64,000 nucleotides of DNA from the NCBI GenBank assembly GCA_032158295.1, contig CM063259.1, positions 12,272,075-12,336,074 of the forward strand, read 5' to 3'. This DNA comes from Pycnopodia helianthoides. Lineage: Eukaryota > Echinodermata > Asteroidea > Forcipulatida > Asteriidae. The notes under the pieces are model-generated. The model was not told the DNA's origin, did no database searches, and saw only the letters and a program-made list of their open reading frames with translations. Within the stretch, counting starts at the first letter, position 1, and each line of letters begins with the position of its first letter. The position numbers and the translations under genes were made by a program. Shown here piece after piece: positions 1-9,745 of the stretch.

Positions 1-138
1 ATGGTCTCCATTGCCCTGTTCTTGGCCTTGGTACATCTTCAAGAGTTGCCCATAGACTTTAAGAATTTCAATGGAACTGCCCCTTTGCAAAATGAAAATG
101 GCCTTGCCCTCTCAAAGATGAAATTCCAGGCCTGGCAC
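1..138 (+). mobile_element. Fold-back repeat, family B, truncated at window edge
   Basis: This stretch resembles 19885-20052 and the reverse complement of 48546-48703. All three carry a run reading roughly 'cctttgcaaaatgaaaatgg' and then a gene-proximal end 'aattccaggcctgg'. The full copies start with the inverted form of that end (caggcctggaatt), so this is a short non-autonomous element with terminal inverted repeats. The left end lies outside the window. It sits in a PBK intron. Confidence 0.6.
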
Positions 139-298
139 ATTAGTATTTAATCACAGTCTTACTTAATTGTTAAGCTTACAACAAATAATAGTGATTGATG
201 CAAGCGCTCAATGTTATCAGAACCTTGGATGTGGGAAGAACTTGTCCTTGGTCTTATATTTCCATTTACAATTTTTGTTTACCGCCCTCAATGTTCAG

Positions 299-1675
299 GA
301 CCCGGACGAGCACTATCGTCGGCACGGAGCCCTGGAGTGCCCCGGAGGTCATAAATGATGAGGGACCCATCACCGACAAGGCCGACGTCTTCTCTTATGG
401 TTTAGTCCTGTGGGAGATGATGTCTCTTACGTTGCCTCACATGGAACATTTGGGTGGGTACTCGTTCTTCTCCTCCTTGACTTTCTCTCCGATACACCCC
501 CTTTGCATATGACATCACAAGCTCAAACAGCGCCCTCACTGAGGTCAAAATGAAGACCTATCACTGGCTGAGAGTTGTATTTGGTGCGCACATGCGCGCA
601 CATTTCCATTGATTTTCCTCAGTAATAGACCCATTGTATAATGCACAACTGGTACGCTGAGGTCACGCGCACGTTTTGTATGCACCAAGAGCAGTCTGTC
701 GTCCAATGATCTGCCTTGTTTCGCCTCAGTGAGGGCGCTGTTTGAGAGTGTGACATCATATGCAAGGGGTCTATGGTGGCCTATGCAAGGGGTCTAACCT
801 CGTTAATGAATATTTCAGGCTTGTATAACAGGGATGAGATTGGATAAATGTGAAAATTCCTTTAAAATTTCTTCCGGGTCTGGTAGGTCCCCCATACTCT
901 AGGCCCGGGACTTCCCAGGATGACGGTTTACAGACACTGCATTACCAGAAATACAACACTCAAGGTTTGGACACAATGTGAACTATTTCTTTTTCCCTTT
1001 GGTGATTGTTTTACTTCTTTCAAGAATATCTGAAGGCTCAAGGAGGTTTTGAGAAAATCCTGAAAATAGGTAGCACTTTGTGGTCTCCTTTTGGTCTAGG
1101 GATAAAAACCACCTGAATGTCCAGGGTAATACTGTAATGGATTAACAGACTCTCTGCATCACTACAATTGGGAGACTAGAGGTTGGGCACAAATTCACAT
1201 CTTCAAGAAAGTTCCAAGGCAAAGGAAGACCCATGACAACATCCTGAAACTGGTGTTTCTGGGTCACATAGCAAGCATCCTTGTGTCCGGTTTCCTTAGG
1301 CTTGCGAGCTACATTGATTAAGTTCACTTATGAGGCATTCTTGGTTTCATTACCAGAAATATATAAAAATAATAAAACAAATATTCAACTTGAACTGCAG
1401 GTGACTGCTCCTACACTGAAGACAGCAGTATCGATGAGTCCTTCCAAGAAGCCCAGTACCAGGCAGCCCTCGGTACCCGTCCACCACTACCCGACTTCCC
1501 CCTCGGTACCCAGTACAACCCACTCATCAGCCTATTCTGTGCATGTACCGAGGAGAACCCAGCCAGTAGGCCATCAGCGAAGCTGGTAGTCGAGGCTTTG
1601 GAGTCAGTAACGATATCTTGTGATTCAGAGTCGTGCGACGACAAAGAAAACACTCCAATGGATGAAAATTCCTAG
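299..1675 (+). CDS. PBK: PBK/TOPK mitotic serine/threonine kinase, 3' part (two exons)
   Basis: Two exons encode the C-terminal half of a PBK/TOPK-type kinase; the 5' exons lie outside the window. Exon A is 299-453 (acceptor AG at 297-298, donor GT at 454-455) and exon B is 1401-1675 (acceptor AG at 1399-1400, TAG at 1673-1675), joined in phase 1. Exon A holds [10 protein letters not shown], the APE-region signature (human PBK reads GTEPW), then [18 protein letters not shown], kinase subdomain IX, nearly identical to human PBK. Exon B has [10 protein letters not shown] and [12 protein letters not shown], matching the end of the kinase domain. PBK is a MAPKK-like kinase active in mitosis. A one-base excess near 317 puts DPDEHY and VGTEPW, contiguous in human-like PBK (DPEACY-IGTEPW), in different frames; this could be an assembly error or a real lesion. 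The C-terminus extends past the human one and includes KENTP, a potential KEN degron next to a Thr-Pro site. Identification is firm; functional integrity is uncertain. Confidence 0.9.
494..772. mobile_element. MITE-like element with about 55-bp inverted ends in PBK intron
   Basis: The left end (ccctttgcatatgacatcac, then caaacagcgccctcactgag) reappears inverted at 723-772 (ctcagtgagggcgctgtttg, then tgacatcatatgcaagggg). The element is about 280 bp, has no coding capacity and lies between the two PBK exons. A second fragment of the terminus (tatgcaaggggtcta) follows directly at 782-797. A weaker relative may be present near 38990-39170. Confidence 0.7.
1253..1366 (+). repeat. SINE tail fragment in PBK intron
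   Basis: The segment with 'aggcttgcgagctacattg' and 'ttggtttcattaccagaaat' matches the tail of the SINE at 23345-23704, which has 'ttggtttcattacaagaaat'. Only the 3' part of that element is present, about 35 bases upstream of the final PBK exon. Confidence 0.5.
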
Positions 1676-1787
1676 AAACATGTTATTAAGACAGGGAAGA
1701 CGACTTCATTTGGAAGATTCATCATCAGTTTGTGACTAAAGTGTGTCTCAAATTTGAATTTGAATCTCAAATTGTGAGTTTGAATTG

Positions 1788-2760
1788 ATGGACACTAAAC
1801 AAACTTTACAAAAAATGTCTTCCTACTTTTGTGACAGGTGGTTGTATTAATTGTGTAAATATTTTGTATATATTTTCTTATATTTTCCTGTTAGAGGAAC
1901 AAGGTGGTGTGACGAGTTACAACCTTTTCACAATGAGTTATGACCTTGTTGCAATGAGTTATGACCTTTTCACAATAAGTTATGACCTTATTGTGATGAG
2001 TAACAACCTTATTGCAATAAAATGTAACTCAAATTTTGTGAGTTGAATTGAAATGATGGACACCAAAAACTGAAAAAATGTCTTCCTACTTTTGTGACAG
2101 GTAGTTGTATTATTATGTATATATTTTGCATATATATTTCTATATGGTCCTGTTAGTGTAACAAGGTCCTTGACGAGTTACAATCTTTTGCAAATGAGTT
2201 CCGACCTTATTACAGTGAGATACAACCTGATAGCCAAGTTACAACCTTTTCACAATGAGTTATGACCTTGTTGCGATGAGTAACAACCTTATTGTAATGA
2301 AATGTAACTCAAATTTTGGTGAGTTTGAATCGATGGACACCAAACTGAAAAATGTCTTCCAACTTTTGTGACAGGTAGTTGTATTATTATGTATATATTT
2401 TGTGTATATATTTCTAAATCATCCTGTTTTAGTGTAACAAGGTCCTGTGATAACCTTTTGCCAATGAGTTACGACCATATTACAGTGAGATACACCACCT
2501 TACTGCCGAGTTACAAACTTATTGCTATGAGTTATGACCTTAACTCAATCAGTTACGACCTTTTTACAAACACAATTTTTTTCCTACAATAAGATCGTAT
2601 CTGTGGTGTTTTTTTTTCTTATTACAGTGAGATACATGTACCACCTTACTGCCGAGTTACAAACTTATTGCTATGAGTTATGACCTTAACTCAATCAGTT
2701 ACGACCTGTTTACAAACACAATTTTTCCTACAATAAGATCGTATCTGTGGTGTTTTTTTT
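1788..2760. repeat. Nested tandem repeats after PBK stop codon
   Basis: Three copies of a roughly 270-bp unit start near 1788, 2055 and 2333, each opening 'gatggacac..aaa' and containing 'cttttgtgacaggt'. Inside each unit, a short 20-25 base motif (gagttatgacctt and variants) is itself repeated. A separate duplication of about 142 bp follows, with 'tacagtgaga' at 2481 and 2623. The array may be transcribed as part of the PBK 3' UTR, since it starts just over 110 bases after the stop. Confidence 0.8.
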
Positions 2761-5682
2761 AAATGGATGTAAGCACAAAACCAATAGAGTGAGATACAAC
2801 CTTGCTGCCAGGACCAAACTATATTTCCAAGCATGCAAGAAATTACCTTTTGACCAAATCAAGTTAAGACCTTGTTGCACTGAAGCGACCATATGCAGAT
2901 TTTTTTTTTGTAATTTCTAGTTCTTTTGCCTTTTGGTTTTTAGATAAAATATTTTCATATTTGTACTCAAAGCAAGAGATAATTATTAATATCAGACAAT
3001 GGAAATCAACTTAATATTCTAACATTTTTGGATGTCAAACTTATGCATCTTGAGTGGTATAATCTAACAACATAATCTATTTAAAAGATTCAAAGTCACC
3101 TGACACTCTCAGTGGTTAAGACATCTTAGAATGCTGGGTCCTGCAACCTTGTTCCAAGTGTTGAATGATTTCTTGTCGCCCCCTTTTTTCCAGAATGCCT
3201 CGCTCGATCAAAACTGGAAGTGTGACTTTGAAATGTCCAAATATACTGGATATTTAACTAGTGGTTTAATTAGCTTGGTTTCATTGTGGTTGATCCACTC
3301 AACACAAAAACTCAAGTTGAGTGTAAAACCAAAATATTAAAATAAATTTGACCAAAAAAACCTCAAAATAAAACAATTTCAGCAAGATGCAGATTTTTAT
3401 TTCATTCATATAATATTTGAAGTCAAACCTAAAATATATACAGGGTTTAAACTATTCAGTTAAAACAATCAGTTTGTTTCAAAGTGACTTCATAAAAAAT
3501 ATTTTAAAAAAAACACAAATTTTACTGTAGTTCATTTCCTGGCCTTATTTATATACAATCTACCGATCGTTTTTTTGTTCTGTCTTCAGTTGGACAAAGT
3601 CTTTTAACCCTATCACCCCCGTCACAGGCCGATTAAATCGTCCCAATCTCTGGACCGTGTTGTATCTGCAGGGACAGCTATTTATAACGCCGATTTGAAT
3701 TGGTTACAACGGCCTTAAAATGACCTGTGTGATAGTTCAAGCTGTGAACAAAGTAACGTTTGGGAGTCAGCTTTGAGCTTGTGTATGCCCTGACTGCAGT
3801 CACTGTTTCTAGATTTTTTTATTTGCAATTTCTATTTTAAAAAAATGTGGTAACTGACAGTTTAAAATGCACGTGTTACACGTATTTTATACAAGGAGTC
3901 TAGGGTTATAGTCGGCTATGTGATCTTAAGCTTCATATTCAAAGAAGACTTAAAAAGTTTAAAACTGACCCCCAAAACATCTTCATATAGTTCCACTGGG
4001 TTCGCAAGACATGGAGGAATCCGTAATGCCTTACCACAGTGTTGCACAGGGCTGGGCATACAAATCTATACCATGCCCGAAATGTGGCAGAGATTGCCCC
4101 CCCCCCCAAAAAAAAAAAAATAAATAATAAATAAATAAATAATAAAATAAAAATAAAAATGTTTCCACACTGTAAAGGGACACGTTGCCTGGGCACATTG
4201 GGCTTTAAAAGCATTTGTTATGAAATGAATCTGTTCTGATAGATGTTTTAAAGTATAATGTAATGATGCACACAAATATACCTCAAAATTGTTTTACTGC
4301 ATGCATTAACAGTCCGTCGTTTTGTAAAACCGAATGTTTGACCCTACAAAATGGCGGACTGTGTTTGTTCAAGAAGAAAAAGGAGAAACCACACAATTTC
4401 AAGGTACAGTTGTTTGGATCATTATATTCTACTTTTAAAACATCTTTCAAACCATATTAATCTCACAACGAACGTTTTTATAGCCCAAAATGCAAAATCT
4501 GAAAGCAAAATGTCCCTTCAACACACTCTTTTCCTCTATTACAGCAGTACCCACCCTAAAACTCTCTAAAGAATTCCTGAGATTCCCAGAACACAAACAA
4601 AAAAAACAATAGGAGGGGGGGGGTAGTGTAACACCATACCACATATCGAGCACCAAATGTACAGATCAAAGCCGGTGAATTTGGCAGTTGAGTTCACAAC
4701 AACCAGAAAGATTTTAAATTACCTGGTGCTAGCACACATTCTTTCCCTGAATTTCAGTGCAGGGAATGATCCCCGTCTGGAATGAGCTACATTAAGCTCT
4801 CCAAGTGACATCAGGCTAGCTGCTTCACGGAAGAAATTGCCTCCATGCCCTGGTCATTGCCTTGGTGCCCCTCGACATGTTCCAGTAGCAATTTAAATAG
4901 ACGTGCCCTCTTTTATGCCTTGCCGTTACAAGGCCAAAGTATTAGGCCTGTGATTATGTGGGCCCAACTGTAAGGCTTGCACCCCCTTCGCCAGTTTTTG
5001 GCTTTGAAAGCCAAACACAAGTCAAAGGTCAGAATTTGATGCATGAAGTGCTACTTCAAAAGCTTGTGTGTGTGTGTGGAAGGGGGGCTGGCAAAGTGTG
5101 GTTGGTACCTCTGATTCACAACTCCAAATTTGGCGATCATTTCATCTTTGTAGGGATTCTATATCAGAACTGGATGCGATGAGATTTGATTCCAGGTTGA
5201 GGTCGTCTGCAACGAGAAATAAAGAAATTGTCCTCAGAGCACGCGGACAATGTTGGTAATTGTCAAAGGCCAGTATCCCAACTTTATGTGACCCAACATA
5301 AACATGAAATAAACAGATTTGGTATATGTGTCACAGTATTTTGGCTGGTGACCTTATGCCCCTCGTCGTAGAGGTCGTCCCAACATGGCATTGATATCTT
5401 CCATCAAGGCTGACACTTGTCTAAGCGGTCCATCTCTCTCTGACACTATGCTTGATAGCTAGTCAGATGGGCACTACTCGTCAAGCCATCACAGTAGTGA
5501 ATGAACAAATGAATGAATGAATGAACCTTATTCAAGATAGCATTAATTTGAATGTGCTTAGCTACTTTTTGTGTCTGAGCGGCTCGATGAAACTGGGCCC
5601 TGATTGTGTGGGTTTCCTCATCTAGGGTTTTCTTTCAATATCAAAAACAGATTTCTTCTTCATCTTCTCAACACAGGTATCT
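2761..5682. other. Convergent intergenic gap between PBK and BAP18
   Basis: I see no supportable gene here. The stretch holds low-complexity A/T tracts (for example 4090-4160), a family B fold-back element at 4809-4953, a (GAAT)n microsatellite near 5508-5524, and at 5552-5605 the right half of a fold-back repeat ending 'actgggccctg'. The 3' UTRs of the converging PBK and BAP18 genes must lie in its flanks, but I cannot place the poly(A) sites. Confidence 0.5.
4809..4953 (+). mobile_element. Fold-back repeat, family B
   Basis: The copy runs from 'catcaggc' to 'aggcctgtg', which are inverted relative to each other. It contains the family core 'aattgcctccatgccctggt' and 'cattgccttggtgcccc'. 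The same core occurs at 14389, 19025, 20067, 27709, 34240 and 45598. Confidence 0.6.
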
Positions 5683-8600
5683 TCAGGTCTCCAGGTCACA
5701 GGGCAAGGCACTTGTGTGGGTTCCTTGATCCCATTTAAAGAAAGGTATAGAAGATGTGTCTAAAATCTTACCGTGTTCGGAGGCAGATGCTAGTCCAAAT
5801 TCAAGCTTTTTCATTGGGCTTTCCTCTAATCCTTCAATGTCTACCAGAGAGTCACCCGGTGTCTCAGTTGAATTCAGCATATTCAATGTTACCTCTGCAA
5901 AAACATAAACCAAGCTTTGCCTGAGTTTGAAGGATTCAGTCATGCACAGCCAAACCAACTATGCTTAGCATTGATCCAGGCATACCAATCTTATCAGAGT
6001 CTAAAGGTTTGCCTGAGTTTGATGGATTTGCAGTACTGCACAGCCAAACCAACCATGCTTAGCATTGATCCAGGCATACCAATCTTATCAGAGTCTAAAG
6101 GTTTGCCTGAGTTTGATGGATTTGCAGTACTGCACAGCCAAACCAACCACGCTTAGCATTGATCCAGGCATACCAATCTTATCAGAGTCTAAAGGTTTGC
6201 CTGAGTTTGATGGATTCAGTACTGCACAGCCAAACCAACTATGCTTAGCATTGATCCAGGCCTACCAATCTTATCAGAGTCTAAAGGTTTTACCTGAGTT
6301 TGATGGATTTGCAGTACTGCACAGCCAAACCAACCACGCTTAGCATTGATCTAGGCATACCAATCTTATCAGAGTCTAAAGGTTTGCCTGAGTTTGATGG
6401 ATTCAGTACTGCACAGCCAAACCAACTATGCTTAGCATTGATCCAGGCTTACCAATCTTATCAGAGTCTAAAGGTTTGCCCGAGTTTGATGGATTCAGTA
6501 CTGCACAGCCAAACCAACCACGCTTAGCATTGATCCAGGCCTACCAATCTTATCAGAGTCTAAAGGTTTGCCCGAGTTTGATGGATTTGCAGTACTGCAC
6601 AGCCAAACCAACCATGCTTAGCATTGATCCAGGCATACCAATCTTATCAGAGTCTAAAGGTTTGCCTGAGTTTGATGGATTTGCAGTACTGCACAGCCAA
6701 ACCAACCACGCTTAGCATTGATCCAGGCATACCAATCTTATCAGAGTCTAAAGGTTTGCCTGAGTTTGATGGATTCAGTACTGCATAGCCAAACCAACCA
6801 TGCTTAGCATTGATCCAGACCTACCAATCTTATCAGAGTCTAAAGGTTTGCCTGAGTTGATGGATTCAGTACTGCACAGCCAAACTAACCATGCTTAGCA
6901 TGGGGCCAGGCATACCAATCTTATCAGAGTCAGTTTGGGCATTTTGAGTATTAACAAAATAATTCTTAAATAGAAAGGTTCTTTCAACCCTCCTACTGTC
7001 TGACCATTCATCTGCTGTGGTTCTGAATGATAGACACACTGTGCCAGCCTGTAATATATCATCATGTGATAAATACCTCTACACAGGACACGGTCAACCC
7101 TCCTACTGTCTGACCGTTCAATCTCATCCACTGTGGTTTCAAATGATAGATAAGCTACACCAGTCTGCAATGATAGTGGTGAATGCATCTACACAGTACA
7201 CACAAGTAACACAGTTGGTTACGTGCATATATGTTGCGCCACCATACGCAACCCGTGCAATATAAATGGTTTCGTATGGTTGATAAATTTGCTGGAGAAC
7301 GTTACCGGGTGTATCCACCCTTCTATTCGCTTCCAATGTAAACTGTCAGAGTCAATTTACACACAGCATTCAGATTTGTTTATCTCTACCTGACTGTTTG
7401 GGTTTCTTCATTGGGGGTTCTTCTGCTTGGGCGCTCCTACTGTTCTCTTGTGTCCCACTTTCCTGAGGTCTCTTATGGCTATCTTGTTTTTGAGACGCTT
7501 GTTCGTGGGCTTTCTTCTTCATAGCTGCCCTGATTTGAGATCTATCAGGAAAGAAAAGTTTTAAATCAAGAAAACAGTAACACAGTTTTTTTTATTGTTG
7601 GCCAAATTGAACTTGCCCCGTGTTGAGTTTAAGATTTTCGAGATTACTTAAATTATTTTTTGATGACCTTTACCAACTGCTCCATGCACTACACGTAAGT
7701 TGCAAAAGACTCTGTGATTTGATCTACAATATGCAGAAACTTGGACGCAAACAATGAACTTTGGGGGCACAAATACAAGTTGACAGTTTTGTTTTGTAGG
7801 GTGAGGTTGGGCTCTGTCTTACACTGTTCTTGTCTTGATTGTTTCACTGATCTTCTGAAGGTCATCGCCGAACGTCTTGATGGAGGATCTTAGCATCTCG
7901 ATCTCTTCATCTGTCCACTTGCCGCTGTAAGTTAAAATTTAAAATAAATTGTTCAATAATATGATCACAACTGGAGTCTCCTGATAACAAAGTTAGGATG
8001 TAGGCAAGTTACACAACAACCCCATACTATTTGAAAATCACCCAGTCAGTTTCCCTTTAGGTTCATTACTTGACATATTTTATGATGACATTATTTTTAT
8101 AATCAGTACTGATTTAAGCTGGTATAAAACGACCCCTTTTAAGATTCCAAAGATCGGCTGATTTGCTAAACCATGTAAGTAGAGGGCAGGGTTTCTTTAC
8201 GATTTACTCAGTCAAACTTTTGTAATTTCTAGTCTGGTACCGGTAACTACCTCGTTGGGGATGATTCTGCCATAGGATGCAGCTGCATAGTCAGGTCTCC
8301 AAGGCGACTGAAAGCCACCCCTGCTGAGGAAAAGATTTCACCGACCTAAATGAAAAAATGCAAAAAATTAGTTAGTGGCCTGACGTTTCGACCCTAGCAG
8401 AGTCTTTCTCGAAGGCTAAATGACAAGACAACACACATACATGCATACAAGGGGGACAAAAGCAGTCAAGTGGAAAAACATGAATAGAGAGAGTGGAGAG
8501 AGAAAAGCAAGAAGCATTCAGAAAAAGCAGGGGTAAGCAGGGATTAATGAAAAAAGGAACATAAAGTAGGTTATTCTTCAGTTGAGCCTTTTCTTAATGT

Positions 8601-9392
8601 TTATTTTCTTCTTTTTTTCTCTCTTACTTCCCCAGAAAAAAATTAAATCCTTTGGTGAAACAAAAAAAAAATAGAAAAGGTACTGTGGATTAAGGTACTT
8701 GATTTAACTTGATTTAACTAGGATTAGGTAGGAGTAAATCTTTAATTAGAAAAGAAGAAGAAAAAAAGCGGCAGATGGAATTTGAACATGGAGATGGAGC
8801 ACACATAAAATAACTTAAGCAGGCGGCTACCCAGCGTCATCGAAAATCCCTCTAATTTAATACATTCAAAGACTAAAGAAGGTACTTACTGGTAAAAAGT
8901 GGTAGATTTGCCAGCTTCGTAGCATACCCACTTTTCACTTTTAATCTTTACCTTTAAAGTAAACTATACACTTTTTACTAGGCCTCCCTGCCATGCCTGC
9001 TCCACATGACTCGGACAAATGAGGTACGAAGTGACTTGGGTACGAAGTGACTTCAGACTTGGGTACAAAGTGACTTGGGTACGAAATGACCGACATTCCT
9101 CTGGCTAGAGCTTTACACTTAATAATTAAAATAGAGGCCTTTATTAAATTATCATACTTTTAGTTTTAGGGAGTTTAGACTGAGCCTAGTTTGTACTTGC
9201 TACCACAGTACCAGTACCAAGTACCATGTCCATGGGCAAACATTTTTAGAATTTAAAACTACAAAAGTAAAAATTAGAAGTTAAATAGCTACAATTACTA
9301 ATTAGCTCAGATGAGCCAGTGAAATTTACCAATATCAATGTTGTATAAACACTTGATTTAAGTAAGAAACTCACCTTTGATACAGAGCTCAT
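5683..9392 (-). CDS. BAP18: BAP18 chromatin complex subunit (C17orf49 ortholog), five exons
   Basis: A complete gene on the minus strand. Coding exons: 9392-9375 (MSSVSK), 8345-8251, 7924-7823, 7541-7390 and 5894-5683, all with GT/AG junctions and compatible phases, giving about 192 residues (human BAP18 is 172). Exon 1-2 reads MSSVSK-VGEIFSSAG, then LTMQLHP, matching human BAP18 (KVGEIFSAAG, LTMQLHP). Exon 3 is a SANT/Myb-like domain (GKWTDEEIEMLRSSIKTFGD; human AKWTETEIEMLRAAVKRFGD). Exon 4 is basic and Lys-rich, ending PPMKKPKQS (human PPIKKQK). Exon 5 has VTLNMLNSTE and LVDIEGLEESPMKKLEF, like human VVDIEGLGETPPAKKLNF. BAP18 is a reader-type component of NURF and MLL/SET1-associated complexes that bind H3K4me3 chromatin. 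The last exon has a good internal donor (GT at 5771-5770), so the true C-terminus may differ: read-through adds about 29 residues to TGA at 5683-5685. Orthology is firm; the 3' end is not. Confidence 0.93.
5914..6931. repeat. Minisatellite, 92/94-bp unit, about 11 copies, in BAP18 intron 4
   Basis: The marker 'ttgatccagg' recurs at 5971, 6065, 6159, 6251, then (as 'ttgatctagg') 6346, then 6438, 6530, 6624, 6718 and 6810, so spacing is 92, 94 or 95 bases. The long form has 'gatttgcagtactg' and the short form 'gattcagtactg'. The first and last units are divergent. The array begins about 20 bases from the splice acceptor of the final BAP18 exon. Accidental open frames across it follow the repeat and are not genes. 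Confidence 0.95.
6985..7206. repeat. Two tandem copies of a ~115-bp repeat also found near 28 kb
   Basis: Each copy contains 'aaccctcctactgtctgacc' and then 'gaatgatag' or a close variant, ending 'tctacacag'. The same unit forms a longer array at 27871-28545 inside the Rac-like gene. It lies in the BAP18 intron between the minisatellite and exon 4. Confidence 0.75.
9021..9091. repeat. Short tandem repeat, ~16-bp unit, in BAP18 intron 1
   Basis: About four imperfect copies of 'gacttgggtacgaagt' follow each other, with one interrupted by 'cttca'. No function is apparent. Confidence 0.6.
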
Positions 9393-9745
9393 TATTGCAG
9401 GTTTTTTGTTCCGAGATCGCGCGCAACAACCAAAAAAACATAATAGAAATTCAAAGCTGTTTATCAATGATAATATCATACGTCTATCACCTGAATCTTC
9501 CATGCGTCATTGGACTATATTCAAATCATTGACAGTATGGTACCAGACTATGGTGATTCACTCTTTTGATGACCTCATCATGCCGCCCTCTGTTGGCAGA
9601 TAATCTCCAATCAAGAAGCAACTTGGGTGGAGTTTCTTGGTCGTTTTGTGACAACCGTCCCGTTGCGAAAACTGACAAGAATTCACATTTTTTACCGCTA
9701 TATTTTGTAAATATATGTGTGACATCTTGTACATGTTGTCGGGTG
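9393..9745. promoter_or_regulatory. BAP18 5' flank, presumed promoter region
   Basis: The BAP18 start codon is at 9392 on the minus strand with no acceptor-like sequence immediately upstream, so transcription probably starts in the following tens to hundreds of bases. The segment has a locally CpG-rich patch 'gagatcgcgcgcaac' near 9412. On the plus strand, a good splice donor 'cgg|gtgagt' occurs at 9742-9743, so a divergent plus-strand first exon is possible. The placement is inferred from gene structure; no TATA box was identified. Confidence 0.3.

Noticed and set aside
195..512. A single 105-residue open frame as a gene
   Set aside because: It runs from intron through PBK exon A into the next intron; only 299-453 has homology.
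5917..6715. Several overlapping open frames with repeated protein sequence
   Set aside because: They follow the 92/94-bp minisatellite in an intron; the units change frame and have no other coding support.
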